A stretch of DNA of 43,894 bases from an uncultured archaeon (GTDB taxonomy: Archaea; Nanobdellota; Nanobdellia; Woesearchaeales; CAIVOO01). Positions 33,430-40,928 of the stretch are shown here, piece after piece. The stretch lies in NCBI GenBank assembly GCA_903904885.1, contig CAIVED010000034.1, positions 1 to 43,894 on the forward strand, given 5' to 3'. Position 1 is the stretch's first letter; each line of letters begins with the position of its first letter. The notes beneath the pieces were generated by a model that worked only from the letters and a program-made list of their open reading frames with translations, did not search any database and was not told the origin of the DNA. The position numbers and the translations under genes are program-made.

Positions 33430-33481
33430 ATATTAAGGGTGTTCTTTTCTACTATATAATAGTTTAAAGAGGTGTTTAATG

Positions 33482-34003
33482 ATGGACATAGAGAAGATGA
33501 AGCGGGTCAACGCCCTTGCAAGGGAGCTCAAGGACCACGGCATAGCTTCTGATTTTGATGATGCTTACAAGCAGGCTGAGAAAATGGTTGACAGTGGAAT
33601 GGGCGCTCCGCAGCCGGCTGCCAGCGAGGAAATTTCTGTAAAACCCTATGCACAGCAGGATGAGCAGCCTAAAGCAAGCACAACAAACACCGGAGGTTTT
33701 GGCATGATGGGATTTGACGCTTTGGAACTGAGAAACATGAAGGAAAAGCTTGAGGCCATGGAGCAGCAGATGAGCATGGTCTTCATGAAGATGAATGAGA
33801 TAGTCACAGAGATAAACAGGCTTGACAAGAAGCGAATGGACTCACCAATTGAAATGAGGAGCCAGAAAGAGGTTGAGGAAAAGCAGCGGGAAATGCAGAC
33901 CAACCTCAAGAAGCAGGAAGTCGAGTCGCACCCGAGAAGCGGGGACTACAAGTCTTCGGACGTCTCCATAGAGAAGATGTTCTATTTCGGAGGGGGACGG
34001 TAA
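33482..34003 (+). CDS. Coiled-coil protein of unknown function, 173 residues
   Basis: The protein starts MDIEKMKRVNALARELKDHG, has a low-complexity linker (residues 45-75, Gln/Ala/Pro/Thr) and then a heptad-rich helix (LRNMKEKLEAMEQQMSMVFM). Its last residues (DVSIEKMFYFGGGR) form a short C-terminal peptide that could bind a partner. A TATA-like ACTATATAATAG is centred 27 bp before the ATG at 33482, and a GAGGTG-type ribosome site lies 6 nt upstream. No domain recognised; the layout resembles a scaffold or adaptor. Confidence 0.75.
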   Translation: MDIEKMKRVNALARELKDHGIASDFDDAYKQAEKMVDSGMGAPQPAASEEISVKPYAQQDEQPKASTTNTGGFGMMGFDALELRNMKEKLEAMEQQMSMVFMKMNEIVTEINRLDKKRMDSPIEMRSQKEVEEKQREMQTNLKKQEVESHPRSGDYKSSDVSIEKMFYFGGGR

Positions 34004-34068
34004 ATTCTGTTTTATTTTTTTCACTTTTAATAAAGCCCTCTACTCCGTTCTTTAAAACAAAACGCCGG

Positions 34069-34242
34069 TTGCTGGTTCTTGCATTAATTCAGACGTTGTT
34101 TCAGCTTCCTCTGCTTGATTGCCATGCAATAAGTTGATTATTACTTGCCGAGCGCGATTAAGCGAGGCAAGTTAACGCAGGCCTGGCAGTGAAAGCAAAC
34201 CACTAAATCAAGGAGCATAAATAAGGCCTGCCCAGAAAATGG
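34069..34242 (+). ncRNA. Putative structured RNA, copy 1 (pseudoknotted)
   Basis: This intergenic segment is homologous to 37526-37691 and shares blocks TTGCTGGTTCTTG, TGCCATGCAA, TGGCAGT-AAAGCAA and CCAGAAAATGG. Helices: CTGG (34072-34075) with CCAG (34232-34235); TTCTTG (34076-34081) with CAAGGA (34209-34214); AGC (34103-34105) with GCT (34113-34115); ACTTGCC with GGCAAGT; GCAGGCCT (34177-34184) with AGGCCTGC (34224-34231). The TTCTTG and GCAGGCCT helices interleave, which makes a pseudoknot. G-U pairs work only on the plus strand. Ends are approximate. Confidence 0.6.
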
Positions 34243-34270
34243 GATTTTGCCAGGGGGAGGGGTTTCACTC

Positions 34271-34328
34271 CATATATTTATATATGTAATCCACTCCAGA
34301 GTAGTTAATGAACGAAAGGTTTATATAT
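34271..34328 (+). promoter_or_regulatory. Tandem TATA elements upstream of the surface-protein gene
   Basis: A palindromic CATATATTTATATATG (34271-34286) and a second TATA site GTTTATATATC (34319-34329) lie upstream of the ATG at 34396. With TSS about 26 bp further on they give leaders of roughly 90 and 50 nt. The start has a G-rich AGGGGGT ribosome site. Unlike most genes here it is not leaderless, as expected for an abundantly made protein. Confidence 0.5.
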
Positions 34329-34395
34329 CAGAGGCGTTTTTTAAGCATAATCGGGGGCGGAATTCAGATAACCAATTGCGTATAGGGGGTTAAAA

Positions 34396-36495
34396 ATGAA
34401 GAAAATTATTGCCATATTGCCGATAGTCATTTTCTTGGTTAGCGTAGCGTTTGCTTCAGCTTCTTTGAACATTAACGAGACAAACATCAACGCCACCGCA
34501 AATCCAGGGGCAACATTCTCAAAACAAATCACTCTGATAAACACAGAAAGCTCCCCCCTTGCTGTCACATTCAGCGGGCTTGACCTGTTCTGCGGTTCGG
34601 AGAAAATAACCGCAACCACAAGCGCAATGACAATCCCAGCAAATTCAACAGCCAAATCCTCAATACTGTTCTCAATACCAGCAAACAAGCTTGCATGCGC
34701 TTACCACGGGAACATAATCGCACAGGCAGGCAGCTTTGCAGACGGGGTTACGGCGGACATAACAGTAACTGCTGTTCCAAACATTGACGTTTCAAACAGG
34801 AGCGTTACACTGATGAAAAACCTTTCATCAATTGTTTTCCTTAATGCTGCTGTAAAGAACACCGGTAACGTGCCATTAAACATAGTATACCAGTATTCAA
34901 ACTTCAGCCGCTCAGGAAAGGTCCTTGAGATTGGAAGCGTAGGCTCCGATGTTGTGCCGATTGGAGACATTCATTATATTTCTATACCGCTGGTCACTCC
35001 AGACAACAGTTTTGGTGACGGCGATTTCACCTCGATTTTGAAGATAAACGGAACCATTGACAGGCAGTACGGGCTTACAGCAACCGTGAAAACACCTGCT
35101 CTGACAGTTTCATTGCCGGACTTCACGATGCCTGAAGCAGACAGGAACACAACCGTAACAGGCACTTTCACAATAAAAAACAACGGGGACTTCCCGCTTA
35201 GCGGAATAACACTTTCAACAGACGCAAACAGCAAATATCATGTTGAAATAGTGGACGTTCCTGACGCACTGTCACCGGGCGAAGAAGCTACAGTTTCAAT
35301 AACTGTTTTCATACCAAAAGACGAGAAAACAACTGCCCATGAGATAGGAAATCTTTTGTTCAAAAGCGACCTGCTTTCAAACACTGTGCCGCTCAGCATT
35401 AATGTTACAGGAAAGCTGAAGATTGAAGAGATTTCTGTAACCATTGACGGCTCCAAAAAGACCATAAAAGAGAATGGGGGTTCTATCACCAGCGACAGTA
35501 CGCAGCCAGGCTCTACTTTTGATGTTGATGCCAAGGTCTGCAACAAATATGATGACAAGGATGACAGCATTTCAGACATCGAGGGAACACTAACCTTTGA
35601 GGGAGTTGACGAGGGCAGCGACATAGACGGTGAAGTTTCATCCTTTGACCTTGACGGGAACAACAACTGCAAGACCGTAACTGCAACCTTTGATAAGAAC
35701 CAGATTTCCTACCTGACCGGGGATGGGGATTATGACTTGACAGTTGAATTCACAGGAAGTGATGACAATCATAAAAACATTGACCAGTCTGATGAATGGA
35801 CAATATCAATCAGGGTTTCCAGGGAGACAAGCACCAAAATATTGCTAAATGAGGTTTCTCTCAGCCCATCAGCCATAGGCTGCGGCTCCAGCGTAAACCT
35901 TTATGTTCTAGCCTACAACATAGGCGACAGGGACAGCGATGCAAAGATGACAATCTCAAGCTCTGCTCTTGGAATTGACATGACCAAATTTTTCAAGATA
36001 GGAGACGTTGTTGACGACAACTGCGACGCAATTGAAAACCCTGATGACAAGTGCGTAGGCATAGACCACAGTTTCTCATTGAGCATACCTGTGGGAATTT
36101 CAGCAGGAACATACCCGATAGATGTGGCAGTTTACAAGGGAACCAATGCTCAGACAGACAAGAAAACAGTTAATCTGGCTGTCAGCTGCAACGGATACTC
36201 GCCTCTGCCAACCAACAATACCAATACTGGGAACACAAACACCGGAAATACAAACACAGGAAATACCAATACTGGAAATACAAACACTGGCAATACAGGA
36301 ACCGGCAGCACAGGCGGGGTAATAATCCAGCCAAGCCCAAACAGCGGCTCCTCAACAGCAGGAACTCCTGTAAAGGTAGTGAGCGTTTCAGGCACAAACG
36401 GGCTCTGGGTTGCAGGGCTGATTGCAGGAAACGTATTGCTTGTGATAATAATAATCTTGGTATTGCTTGCGATATTCAGGAGCAAGGCAGCTTAA
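34396..36495 (+). CDS. Surface protein with CARDB/NEW3-like domains and C-terminal TM anchor
   Basis: The 699-residue protein starts with a signal peptide (MKKIIAILPIVIFLVSVAFA). The mature part is a chain of beta-sandwich modules with phrases typical of CARDB/NEW3 domains (VKNTGNVPLNI, FTIKNNGDFPLSGITLS, VLAYNIGDRDSDAKMTI). It is acidic and Asn/Thr-rich with many N-x-S/T sites. An NTNTG repeat (residues about 605-640) leads to a single C-terminal helix (GLIAGNVLLVIIIILVLLAI) and a basic tail. This is the architecture of an anchored S-layer or cell-wall protein. The leader and tandem promoters support high expression; that it is the S-layer subunit is inference. Confidence 0.85.
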   Translation: MKKIIAILPIVIFLVSVAFASASLNINETNINATANPGATFSKQITLINTESSPLAVTFSGLDLFCGSEKITATTSAMTIPANSTAKSSILFSIPANKLACAYHGNIIAQAGSFADGVTADITVTAVPNIDVSNRSVTLMKNLSSIVFLNAAVKNTGNVPLNIVYQYSNFSRSGKVLEIGSVGSDVVPIGDIHYISIPLVTPDNSFGDGDFTSILKINGTIDRQYGLTATVKTPALTVSLPDFTMPEADRNTTVTGTFTIKNNGDFPLSGITLSTDANSKYHVEIVDVPDALSPGEEATVSITVFIPKDEKTTAHEIGNLLFKSDLLSNTVPLSINVTGKLKIEEISVTIDGSKKTIKENGGSITSDSTQPGSTFDVDAKVCNKYDDKDDSISDIEGTLTFEGVDEGSDIDGEVSSFDLDGNNNCKTVTATFDKNQISYLTGDGDYDLTVEFTGSDDNHKNIDQSDEWTISIRVSRETSTKILLNEVSLSPSAIGCGSSVNLYVLAYNIGDRDSDAKMTISSSALGIDMTKFFKIGDVVDDNCDAIENPDDKCVGIDHSFSLSIPVGISAGTYPIDVAVYKGTNAQTDKKTVNLAVSCNGYSPLPTNNTNTGNTNTGNTNTGNTNTGNTNTGNTGTGSTGGVIIQPSPNSGSSTAGTPVKVVSVSGTNGLWVAGLIAGNVLLVIIIILVLLAIFRSKAA
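36217..36303 (+). repeat. In-frame 15 bp tandem repeat encoding NTNTG units
   Basis: About five consecutive copies of a 15 bp unit encode N-T-N-T-G pentapeptides, with codon-level variation between copies. They form the flexible, probably O-glycosylated stalk just before the membrane anchor of the surface protein. Confidence 0.85.
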
Positions 36496-36514
36496 TTTTT
36501 TTATTTCTTTTAAA

Positions 36515-36940
36515 ATGCCAGACTTGATAATCCACGAACAATTGAAAATAAAGGAATATGATAATTGGGACTTGTTCTTGCATGTCCAGCAATATCCCTA
36601 CATAGGAAGATGCTATGCCTGGGCAAAACGGGATGATGCGCAGAGTATCATAGGCATAAGCCCTGAGGAAGTTGTTGAACTCTTTGGGTTCGTGATTCCT
36701 GAATGGAACCACGCAGTCTCAAAACTGTTTAATCATGATTTGCCAAATGTGGCATTTTTGGGGAACAGGACCCCGCACTTGCATGCTCAGTTGATTCCAA
36801 GGTATAAAAGCCCAAGAGAATTCTGCAAAATAAATTTTACAGACCCTCGGCCCGGAGGCAACTTTGCGCCTTATCCAAAAAAAGAGATTCCTCTGGAAAT
36901 GCTTTTGCAGATTAAGACTGAAATCAAAAGAGCGATTTAA
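36515..36940 (+). CDS. HIT-family nucleotide hydrolase or transferase (HxHxQ type)
   Basis: From 36515 the protein has 141 residues. It carries HLHAQLIPRY near residue 90, the histidine-triad motif with Gln in the third position as in GalT/Ap4A phosphorylase branches, and an upstream NRTP contact. The N-terminal half (DLFLHVQQYPYIGRCYAWAK) supplies the usual first strands. Members act on nucleotide-phosphate bonds. It follows the surface-protein gene and converges on the TYW3 gene with a 17 bp overlap. Confidence 0.8.
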   Translation: MPDLIIHEQLKIKEYDNWDLFLHVQQYPYIGRCYAWAKRDDAQSIIGISPEEVVELFGFVIPEWNHAVSKLFNHDLPNVAFLGNRTPHLHAQLIPRYKSPREFCKINFTDPRPGGNFAPYPKKEIPLEMLLQIKTEIKRAI

Positions 36941-37475
36941 GCAGGTGACTTATCTTCTCTTCATTTCTTTTCATCTTCCTGTTTGCTTCAGCCATAATTT
37001 TCTTCAGGTAACTTTCGTTAACAGCCATCTTGCCATCGAAGGCAATGGGCGCGCTGATGAAATCGGTTCCGCGGATTTCGGCAATGATTCTCTTGCCAAG
37101 ATTCATTATCCCCGAATGCTTGAATCCCGCGGATTTGGCTGATTCCAGCAGTTTATTTGCGCTTTCAATTGAATCGCAGCAGACGTGGAGAATCATCGGC
37201 TCAAACTTGAACCAGACCGGCTGCTTAGGGATTTTTTTCAAAGCATTTTTCAGCTGCGAGAATGTGATTTTATCATGGGAAACAAAAATCCAGTCCGCAT
37301 CCTTCTTGGTTTTGCCCTCAGCCATGAGCATAATCCTGCCCGAGCATGAAGATGTGGTGTAATATTCCTTTTTTGAGTTGATTTTGCCGATTAAATGGAT
37401 TATCTTTTTGTCAACGCTGCCTTTTTTAGAGAAATCTGCCCTTGAAAGCTGGATTTGCTTGGATTTTTCGAACAT
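36924..37475 (-). CDS. TYW3-family wybutosine-pathway protein
   Basis: The product (183 residues from the ATG at 37475) shows the TYW3 pattern: FSKKGSVDKKIIHLIGKINS, EYYTTSSCSGRIMLM near residue 45, WFKFEPMILHVCCDSIESAN, and a C-terminal DGKMAVNESYLKKIMAEAN. TYW3 methylates the tricyclic guanosine at position 37 of tRNA-Phe and occurs in archaea and eukaryotes only, a useful marker for the host. The ATG at 37475 is 25 bp from a TATA centre near 37500, better than the ATG at 37481. That TATA also faces the structured RNA copy 2. Confidence 0.88.
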   Translation of the reverse strand: MFEKSKQIQLSRADFSKKGSVDKKIIHLIGKINSKKEYYTTSSCSGRIMLMAEGKTKKDADWIFVSHDKITFSQLKNALKKIPKQPVWFKFEPMILHVCCDSIESANKLLESAKSAGFKHSGIMNLGKRIIAEIRGTDFISAPIAFDGKMAVNESYLKKIMAEANRKMKRNEEKISHLLKSLF

Positions 37476-37525
37476 GCGCATTCATATTCACTTCTATTTT
37501 TAAAGTTTTATGCAAACAATCCGTT

Positions 37526-37691
37526 TGCTGGTTCTTGTGTTACATTTAATGTTGTTTTGGCTTTTTATGCCTGAGTGCCATGCAAGAAATAAAAAATTAA
37601 CCGCTTATGCAGTTGTTATTTACCGCAATTCTGGCAGTAAAAGCAACAATTGAAATCAAGAAGCAATCCTAAGGGTTGCGCCAGAAAATGG
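37526..37691 (+). ncRNA. Putative structured RNA, copy 2 (pseudoknotted)
   Basis: Homologous to 34069-34242 and about 7 nt shorter between shared ends, so not a conserved reading frame. Equivalent helices: CTGG (37528-37531) with CCAG (37681-37684); TTCTTG (37532-37537) with CAAGAA (37657-37662); GGC (37559-37561) with GCC (37569-37571); AACCGC with GCAGTT in the variable hairpin; CGCAATTCT (37624-37632) with AGGGTTGCG (37672-37680). Bases differ from copy 1 while pairing is kept. A TATA site (ATTTTTAAAG, 37496-37505) lies about 26 bp before the conserved core, and a T-rich run follows it. Confidence 0.6.
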
Positions 37692-37722
37692 TTTTATTTT
37701 TTAGAGAATTATAAGAAATAAA

Positions 37723-38529
37723 TCACCCTTTCCCTTCAACAATCCTTCCCATTCTTTCAACAAACTCTTCAGTATCTTTCAGGTATTTGGAATACTCTTC
37801 CCCAGAAATTTCCTTTATATCCCGGTGGATTATTTTCTTGTACAAATCAAACATCACTTTCATTATGTGGACGTATTTCATGTTCAATCCTTTTGGGACA
37901 AGCTTCTGCTCAAGCAAATCCGGAACATGCTCCGGCGTCGGCGGGATTTCTCCGTTTTTCATCAGCGCCGCGTGGGCAGAGTCTATTGCAGCCCAGTAAA
38001 GGTCAACCACCGCCTGCATAAGATGCCATTTGGAGTTGTGGATTGTTGTCGGAGCCCGGACATAGTACGACCAGATTGCCTCGCCCGTGGGCCTGATTCT
38101 GCCCCTCAGAAGCAAAACCTGCAGCGGGTCAAAGAATCCAGAATCAATAAGTGCAACTCCGTCCCTCAGGATATTTATTGCGACAGGGTCCCCTGCCTTT
38201 ACATATTCCCAGAATGATGTGAACTTTAATGTGGTCACGTGCAGCCTTGGCGACGTGTCGGCAATCTTTTTCTCCACCAGAACCCTGTAGGTTTCAATCA
38301 GCTCCTGGGTCAGGACAATTGTAACATCATCCACAATAATCAGGATGTCAATGTCACCGTGCTTTCCCTGGCTTTTCCTTGCCAGGCTCCCGAATATGAC
38401 TGCAGCCTTTATGAAATTGCCCAGCTCGTCATAGAGCCGCTTTACAAATGTCCTTGCGGTCTCAACATCCTCTTTAGAATACTTCGTCAGGTGTAATTTT
38501 TCCTCTGTTTTCGGGATTTTTATTTCCAT
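37723..38529 (-). CDS. Nucleotidyltransferase with C-terminal helical (HEPN-like) region
   Basis: The 268-residue protein has a minimal nucleotidyltransferase core, IFGSLARKSQGKHGDIDILI near residues 45-64, in which GS and the D-x-D triad are intact. After about residue 140 it becomes helical (WHLMQAVVDLYWAAIDSAHA), a layout like MNT and HEPN domains fused in one chain. In toxin-antitoxin pairs these are usually separate. No R-x4-H HEPN active site is clear, so the helical region may not be a nuclease. It could modify RNA or protein by AMP addition; that is inferred from the family. Confidence 0.75.
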   Translation of the reverse strand: MEIKIPKTEEKLHLTKYSKEDVETARTFVKRLYDELGNFIKAAVIFGSLARKSQGKHGDIDILIIVDDVTIVLTQELIETYRVLVEKKIADTSPRLHVTTLKFTSFWEYVKAGDPVAINILRDGVALIDSGFFDPLQVLLLRGRIRPTGEAIWSYYVRAPTTIHNSKWHLMQAVVDLYWAAIDSAHAALMKNGEIPPTPEHVPDLLEQKLVPKGLNMKYVHIMKVMFDLYKKIIHRDIKEISGEEYSKYLKDTEEFVERMGRIVEGKG

Positions 38530-38609
38530 AACTCGCCCCTCTTTTGGGGTATTTTTGTATTGCTCTGTTTTTATATCTTTCTATTTAAAAGGGCAGGAAT
38601 AGCAAAATT

Positions 38610-38618
38610 TATATATTA
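38610..38618 (+). promoter_or_regulatory. TATA box for the RHH regulator gene
   Basis: TTTATATAT sits about 28 bp upstream of the ATG at 38641. The palindrome TGTATTACA follows between it and the start, a possible binding site for the ribbon-helix-helix protein itself. Confidence 0.5.
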
Positions 38619-38640
38619 CTTTGTATTACAATGGCATACG

Positions 38641-38910
38641 ATGGAAGTTGTTACAGTAAAATTTGATGAAGACGTGCTGAGAAAAATTGACACAAGCATA
38701 TCCGAGCATAATTTCAACTCCAGGACAGAATTCATAAGAGAAGCCGTGAGGGACAAGCTGGCTGATCTCAGCAAGGATGATTTAATTAGGGAATTTCTCA
38801 AATTCCGGGGAAAGGCAAAGCATAAAACCAGCCGTGAGGAGAATAAAAAAACAAAGGAGATTGTTGGTAAGGAGATTATGGATGCCCTGCTCACTTTAAA
38901 GGGCAGCTAA
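38641..38910 (+). CDS. Ribbon-helix-helix (CopG/NikR-type N-terminus) DNA-binding protein
   Basis: From the ATG at 38641 the protein has 89 residues. VVTVKFDEDVLRKIDTSISE is the RHH beta strand and first helix, and SRTEFIREAVRDKL is the second helix with the conserved S-R-x-E-F-I-R. The Lys-rich C-terminus (KHKTSREENKKTKEIVGKEI) has no metal-binding or toxin domain. It should dimerise and bind short palindromes. It lies at the edge of the AT-rich island. Confidence 0.85.
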   Translation: MEVVTVKFDEDVLRKIDTSISEHNFNSRTEFIREAVRDKLADLSKDDLIREFLKFRGKAKHKTSREENKKTKEIVGKEIMDALLTLKGS

Positions 38911-38917
38911 CAATAGG

Positions 38918-38938
38918 AGATTTCACAAAGTGAAATCT
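38918..38938. terminator. Perfect 9 bp stem-loop downstream of the RHH gene
   Basis: AGATTTCAC (38918-38926) and GTGAAATCT (38930-38938) pair perfectly around a 3 nt loop. The hairpin is 8 bp after the RHH stop codon and at the boundary of the AT-rich island, so it may be a terminator or a recombination mark. Confidence 0.5.
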
Positions 38939-38983
38939 TAAGATGGCACACTCAAGTAAAAAGTTAAAGAATCGGGGGCTATA

Positions 38984-39229
38984 TCAAAAGAATTTTTTAA
39001 ATATTGCGATTAATCCACCTACAAATGCCAAAGTTCCTGCAACTCCAAGTAACATTAATGCGCCGTTTATACCTTGTTTTGAAGTTTCATCCATGGCACT
39101 AGATTTAATAATTTCTCCTGTTGTACCAATCATTAAATTTTCAACAATCCCCCCCACATAACTTTGAAATATGAATATGCTTATCGCTATGAAAAATCCA
39201 ATAATCCCAATAATAGTCAATCCTTTCAT
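38984..39229 (-). CDS. Tiny membrane protein, two TM helices
   Basis: The 81-residue protein has a hydrophobic helix at each end (LTIIGIIGFFIAISIFIFQS and ALMLLGVAGTLAFVGGLIAI) joined by a polar loop (GTTGEIIKSSAMDETSKQGI), finishing with KKFF. Its ATG follows the stop of the upstream mini-gene by 1 bp, so the two are likely co-translated. The opposite-strand frame here has no such pattern. Family unknown; holin-like or pore-forming partner roles are possible but not supported. Confidence 0.65.
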   Translation of the reverse strand: MKGLTIIGIIGFFIAISIFIFQSYVGGIVENLMIGTTGEIIKSSAMDETSKQGINGALMLLGVAGTLAFVGGLIAIFKKFF

Positions 39230-39230
39230 A

Positions 39231-39395
39231 CTAACCTTTTGAAAACATTATGCCCAACCAGCACAAACCGGCACCCAATAATGTCACAAGGAATTTATAT
39301 CCTAATCCTATTGAAATCATCCAAGGTGAGATGACTAAAACAACTCCAACTAATACTGCCATTGCAGTTCCTGTTATTTGTATTGCATTTACCAT
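39231..39395 (-). CDS. Tiny membrane protein, 54 residues
   Basis: This short frame runs from ATG 39395 to TAG at 39231. The product is nearly all hydrophobic (AMAVLVGVVLVISPWMISIG then FLVTLLGAGLCWLGIMFSKG), predicting two helices. A TATA-like TTTATTAAAT lies about 25 bp upstream. It is directly followed by the 81-residue membrane protein, forming a mini-operon at the end of the restriction-modification island. Not recognised. Confidence 0.6.
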   Translation of the reverse strand: MVNAIQITGTAMAVLVGVVLVISPWMISIGLGYKFLVTLLGAGLCWLGIMFSKG

Positions 39396-39451
39396 AAAGA
39401 ATAGCTAAGTTATTGTTTATTAAATAATTGCGTGAGAAGTAGGTGAATTCA

Positions 39452-40072
39452 CTACATCTTAATCTTATAAATATTAGTACTAGACAAATCTCTCGAAGAC
39501 GTGCTGATTGAACCTTTCTCAACAGAAACGACTTCAGATAAATCTTGTTCAAGTATATTCTTTAATGTGTTCTTGTCGCACTTACTTTCCTTTTTCCTTA
39601 CCTCTTTTAATAACCCAGAAAAGTTTCTTTCCTTTTCTTTTAATATATCATAAACCATTTGCGCTTTTTTTCTAAATTTCCAAACAACCTCTTTCCCCTT
39701 TGGTTTTTGGTTATAAGTCTTGATCATAAAACCAATGGTTGCTTTATTTTTATCTATGGCTATAGAACGGTCATCAATAAGTAAGAAAGTTACTAAGATA
39801 ATGTAGAAGGAGGAAAATAAAGATAACAAGAGGAAATATATACTTACCTTAACTAAAATTACAGAAAAAATAAGGATGATAAATGAAAGAATTGATAATC
39901 CAAGATATTTTTTTGGATTCTTCACCAACCATATTCTATATTTATGAAAAGAATTGCTCTTTTCTAATTCGGCTTCTTTAATCTCATAGAATTTCTTCAT
40001 CTTTTGTAATTGAGGTAAAGTCTTCGTTGATAGCTCATCACAACTTAATATTTTATCATGTAGACTTGCCAT
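39452..40072 (-). CDS. Two-TM protein with cytoplasmic helical flanks
   Basis: The 206-residue protein has a helical N-terminus (STKTLPQLQKMKKFYEIKEA), two adjacent hydrophobic helices at about residues 55-100 (YLGLSILSFIILIFSVILV and IYFLLLSLFSSFYIILVTFL) and a charged helical tail. This outline resembles membrane effectors of defence systems, but I see no signature that would assign one. It starts 1 bp after the Bro-N gene stop and is part of the same transcript as the restriction-modification enzyme. Confidence 0.7.
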   Translation of the reverse strand: MASLHDKILSCDELSTKTLPQLQKMKKFYEIKEAELEKSNSFHKYRIWLVKNPKKYLGLSILSFIILIFSVILVKVSIYFLLLSLFSSFYIILVTFLLIDDRSIAIDKNKATIGFMIKTYNQKPKGKEVVWKFRKKAQMVYDILKEKERNFSGLLKEVRKKESKCDKNTLKNILEQDLSEVVSVEKGSISTSSRDLSSTNIYKIKM

Positions 40073-40073
40073 T

Positions 40074-40928
40074 TTACTTCAAACTATCCAACTTTTTTCT
40101 TTTTACTGACTCCGCCTCTTCAAGGTAGTTCTCTTCTGAAACTACTCGTTCTCCGCTTCTTTTTTCAAGCTCTTTTCTTGCTACCTGTGCAACCGTACCC
40201 CCTTCTTTTGCAGCTTTTTTATTCTCAATAAATCCTTTAGCATCTTTCCTTCTTGCTATTTTTGTAGTTGAGGCTTCGCCAAGCATTGTAAAGATAATCT
40301 CTAAATCGTTCATATGATCTCTTAAATTTTCCTTTTTAAGGCCTTTAAGCTCTTTGTATTCGCTAGGAGTGAGACCAAATGTTGCCTTTGATATTTCTGC
40401 TGTTAGGATGGCATATTCTTTCTCGGTGTTTATTCCTCTTTTATCCCATTCGTCAGTTAGCTCATCCCTTATTGCTATGCCCCTTACCCTCTTTTCAACC
40501 CAATCATTAGAATAGCCTTTTGCCTTGAAAATCTCTTTCATTCGCTTTTGGGCAAGTTCGGGGTTTTCTATTTCTTGAACCCTCTCATAACCAACCTTTG
40601 CAAGCCAACGTTTAAATGGCTCCGCCTTTTTTGAAGGTATTGACTGAATAATCCTAAACATAGATTCAGTATCAGCGCAGTCAGTTTCGTAATATTTGCC
40701 ATCCGCTGACTGTAATTTCAGTTGTCGACAAAATGTCGATAACTCGATGCCACTTGATTCCAGCTCCCTTTTTTTAATCCTGTACCAATAGTCTTTTGGG
40801 TCAATGCTGTCTGTAAGCACAGAAACAATATCAACTACTGAAAAAAACCAGCGATTATCATGCCATGCCCTTCTGATGTGTTTTCCTTGAAATACCACTA
40901 ATGCATCTTTTGTGTCCATTTTAATCAT
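40074..40928 (-). CDS. Bro-N / DinD-like DNA-binding protein
   Basis: The 284-residue protein begins with a Bro-N domain: VVFQGKHIRRAWHDNRWFFS, VVDIVSVLTDSIDPKDYWY, and RIIQSIPSKKAEPFKRWLAK are its standard landmarks. The rest is helical and resembles the DinD group (GIAIRDELTDEWDKRGINTE, then LTPSEYKELKGLKK), ending in a Lys/Glu-rich tail. Bro-N proteins in phages act as antirepressors. Its ATG overlaps the stop of the restriction-modification gene (ATGA), so it belongs to the same operon and may regulate it. Confidence 0.85.
   Translation of the reverse strand: MIKMDTKDALVVFQGKHIRRAWHDNRWFFSVVDIVSVLTDSIDPKDYWYRIKKRELESSGIELSTFCRQLKLQSADGKYYETDCADTESMFRIIQSIPSKKAEPFKRWLAKVGYERVQEIENPELAQKRMKEIFKAKGYSNDWVEKRVRGIAIRDELTDEWDKRGINTEKEYAILTAEISKATFGLTPSEYKELKGLKKENLRDHMNDLEIIFTMLGEASTTKIARRKDAKGFIENKKAAKEGGTVAQVARKELEKRSGERVVSEENYLEEAESVKRKKLDSLK

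Noticed and set aside
36217-36303. Tandem repeat as a CRISPR array
   Set aside because: The units are 15 bp, contiguous without spacers and in frame with the protein.
36150-36485. Minus-strand frame of about 110 codons over the surface-protein stalk
   Set aside because: It is the antisense of a Thr/Asn-rich repeat; its repeats are a consequence of the tandem repeat, not a protein.
34069-37691. The two homologous intergenic segments as a protein-coding gene
   Set aside because: The spacing between shared blocks differs by a number not divisible by three, no long frame is shared, and base changes keep pairing rather than codons.
37526-37691. Minus-strand transcription of the structured RNA
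   Set aside because: The helices use T-G pairs that become A-C mismatches on the minus strand, though TATA-like sites exist on both sides.
38943-39161. 72-codon plus-strand open frame opposite the 81-residue membrane protein
   Set aside because: Its residues lack any membrane or domain pattern, while the minus-strand frame gives clean TM helices and is coupled to a neighbouring gene.
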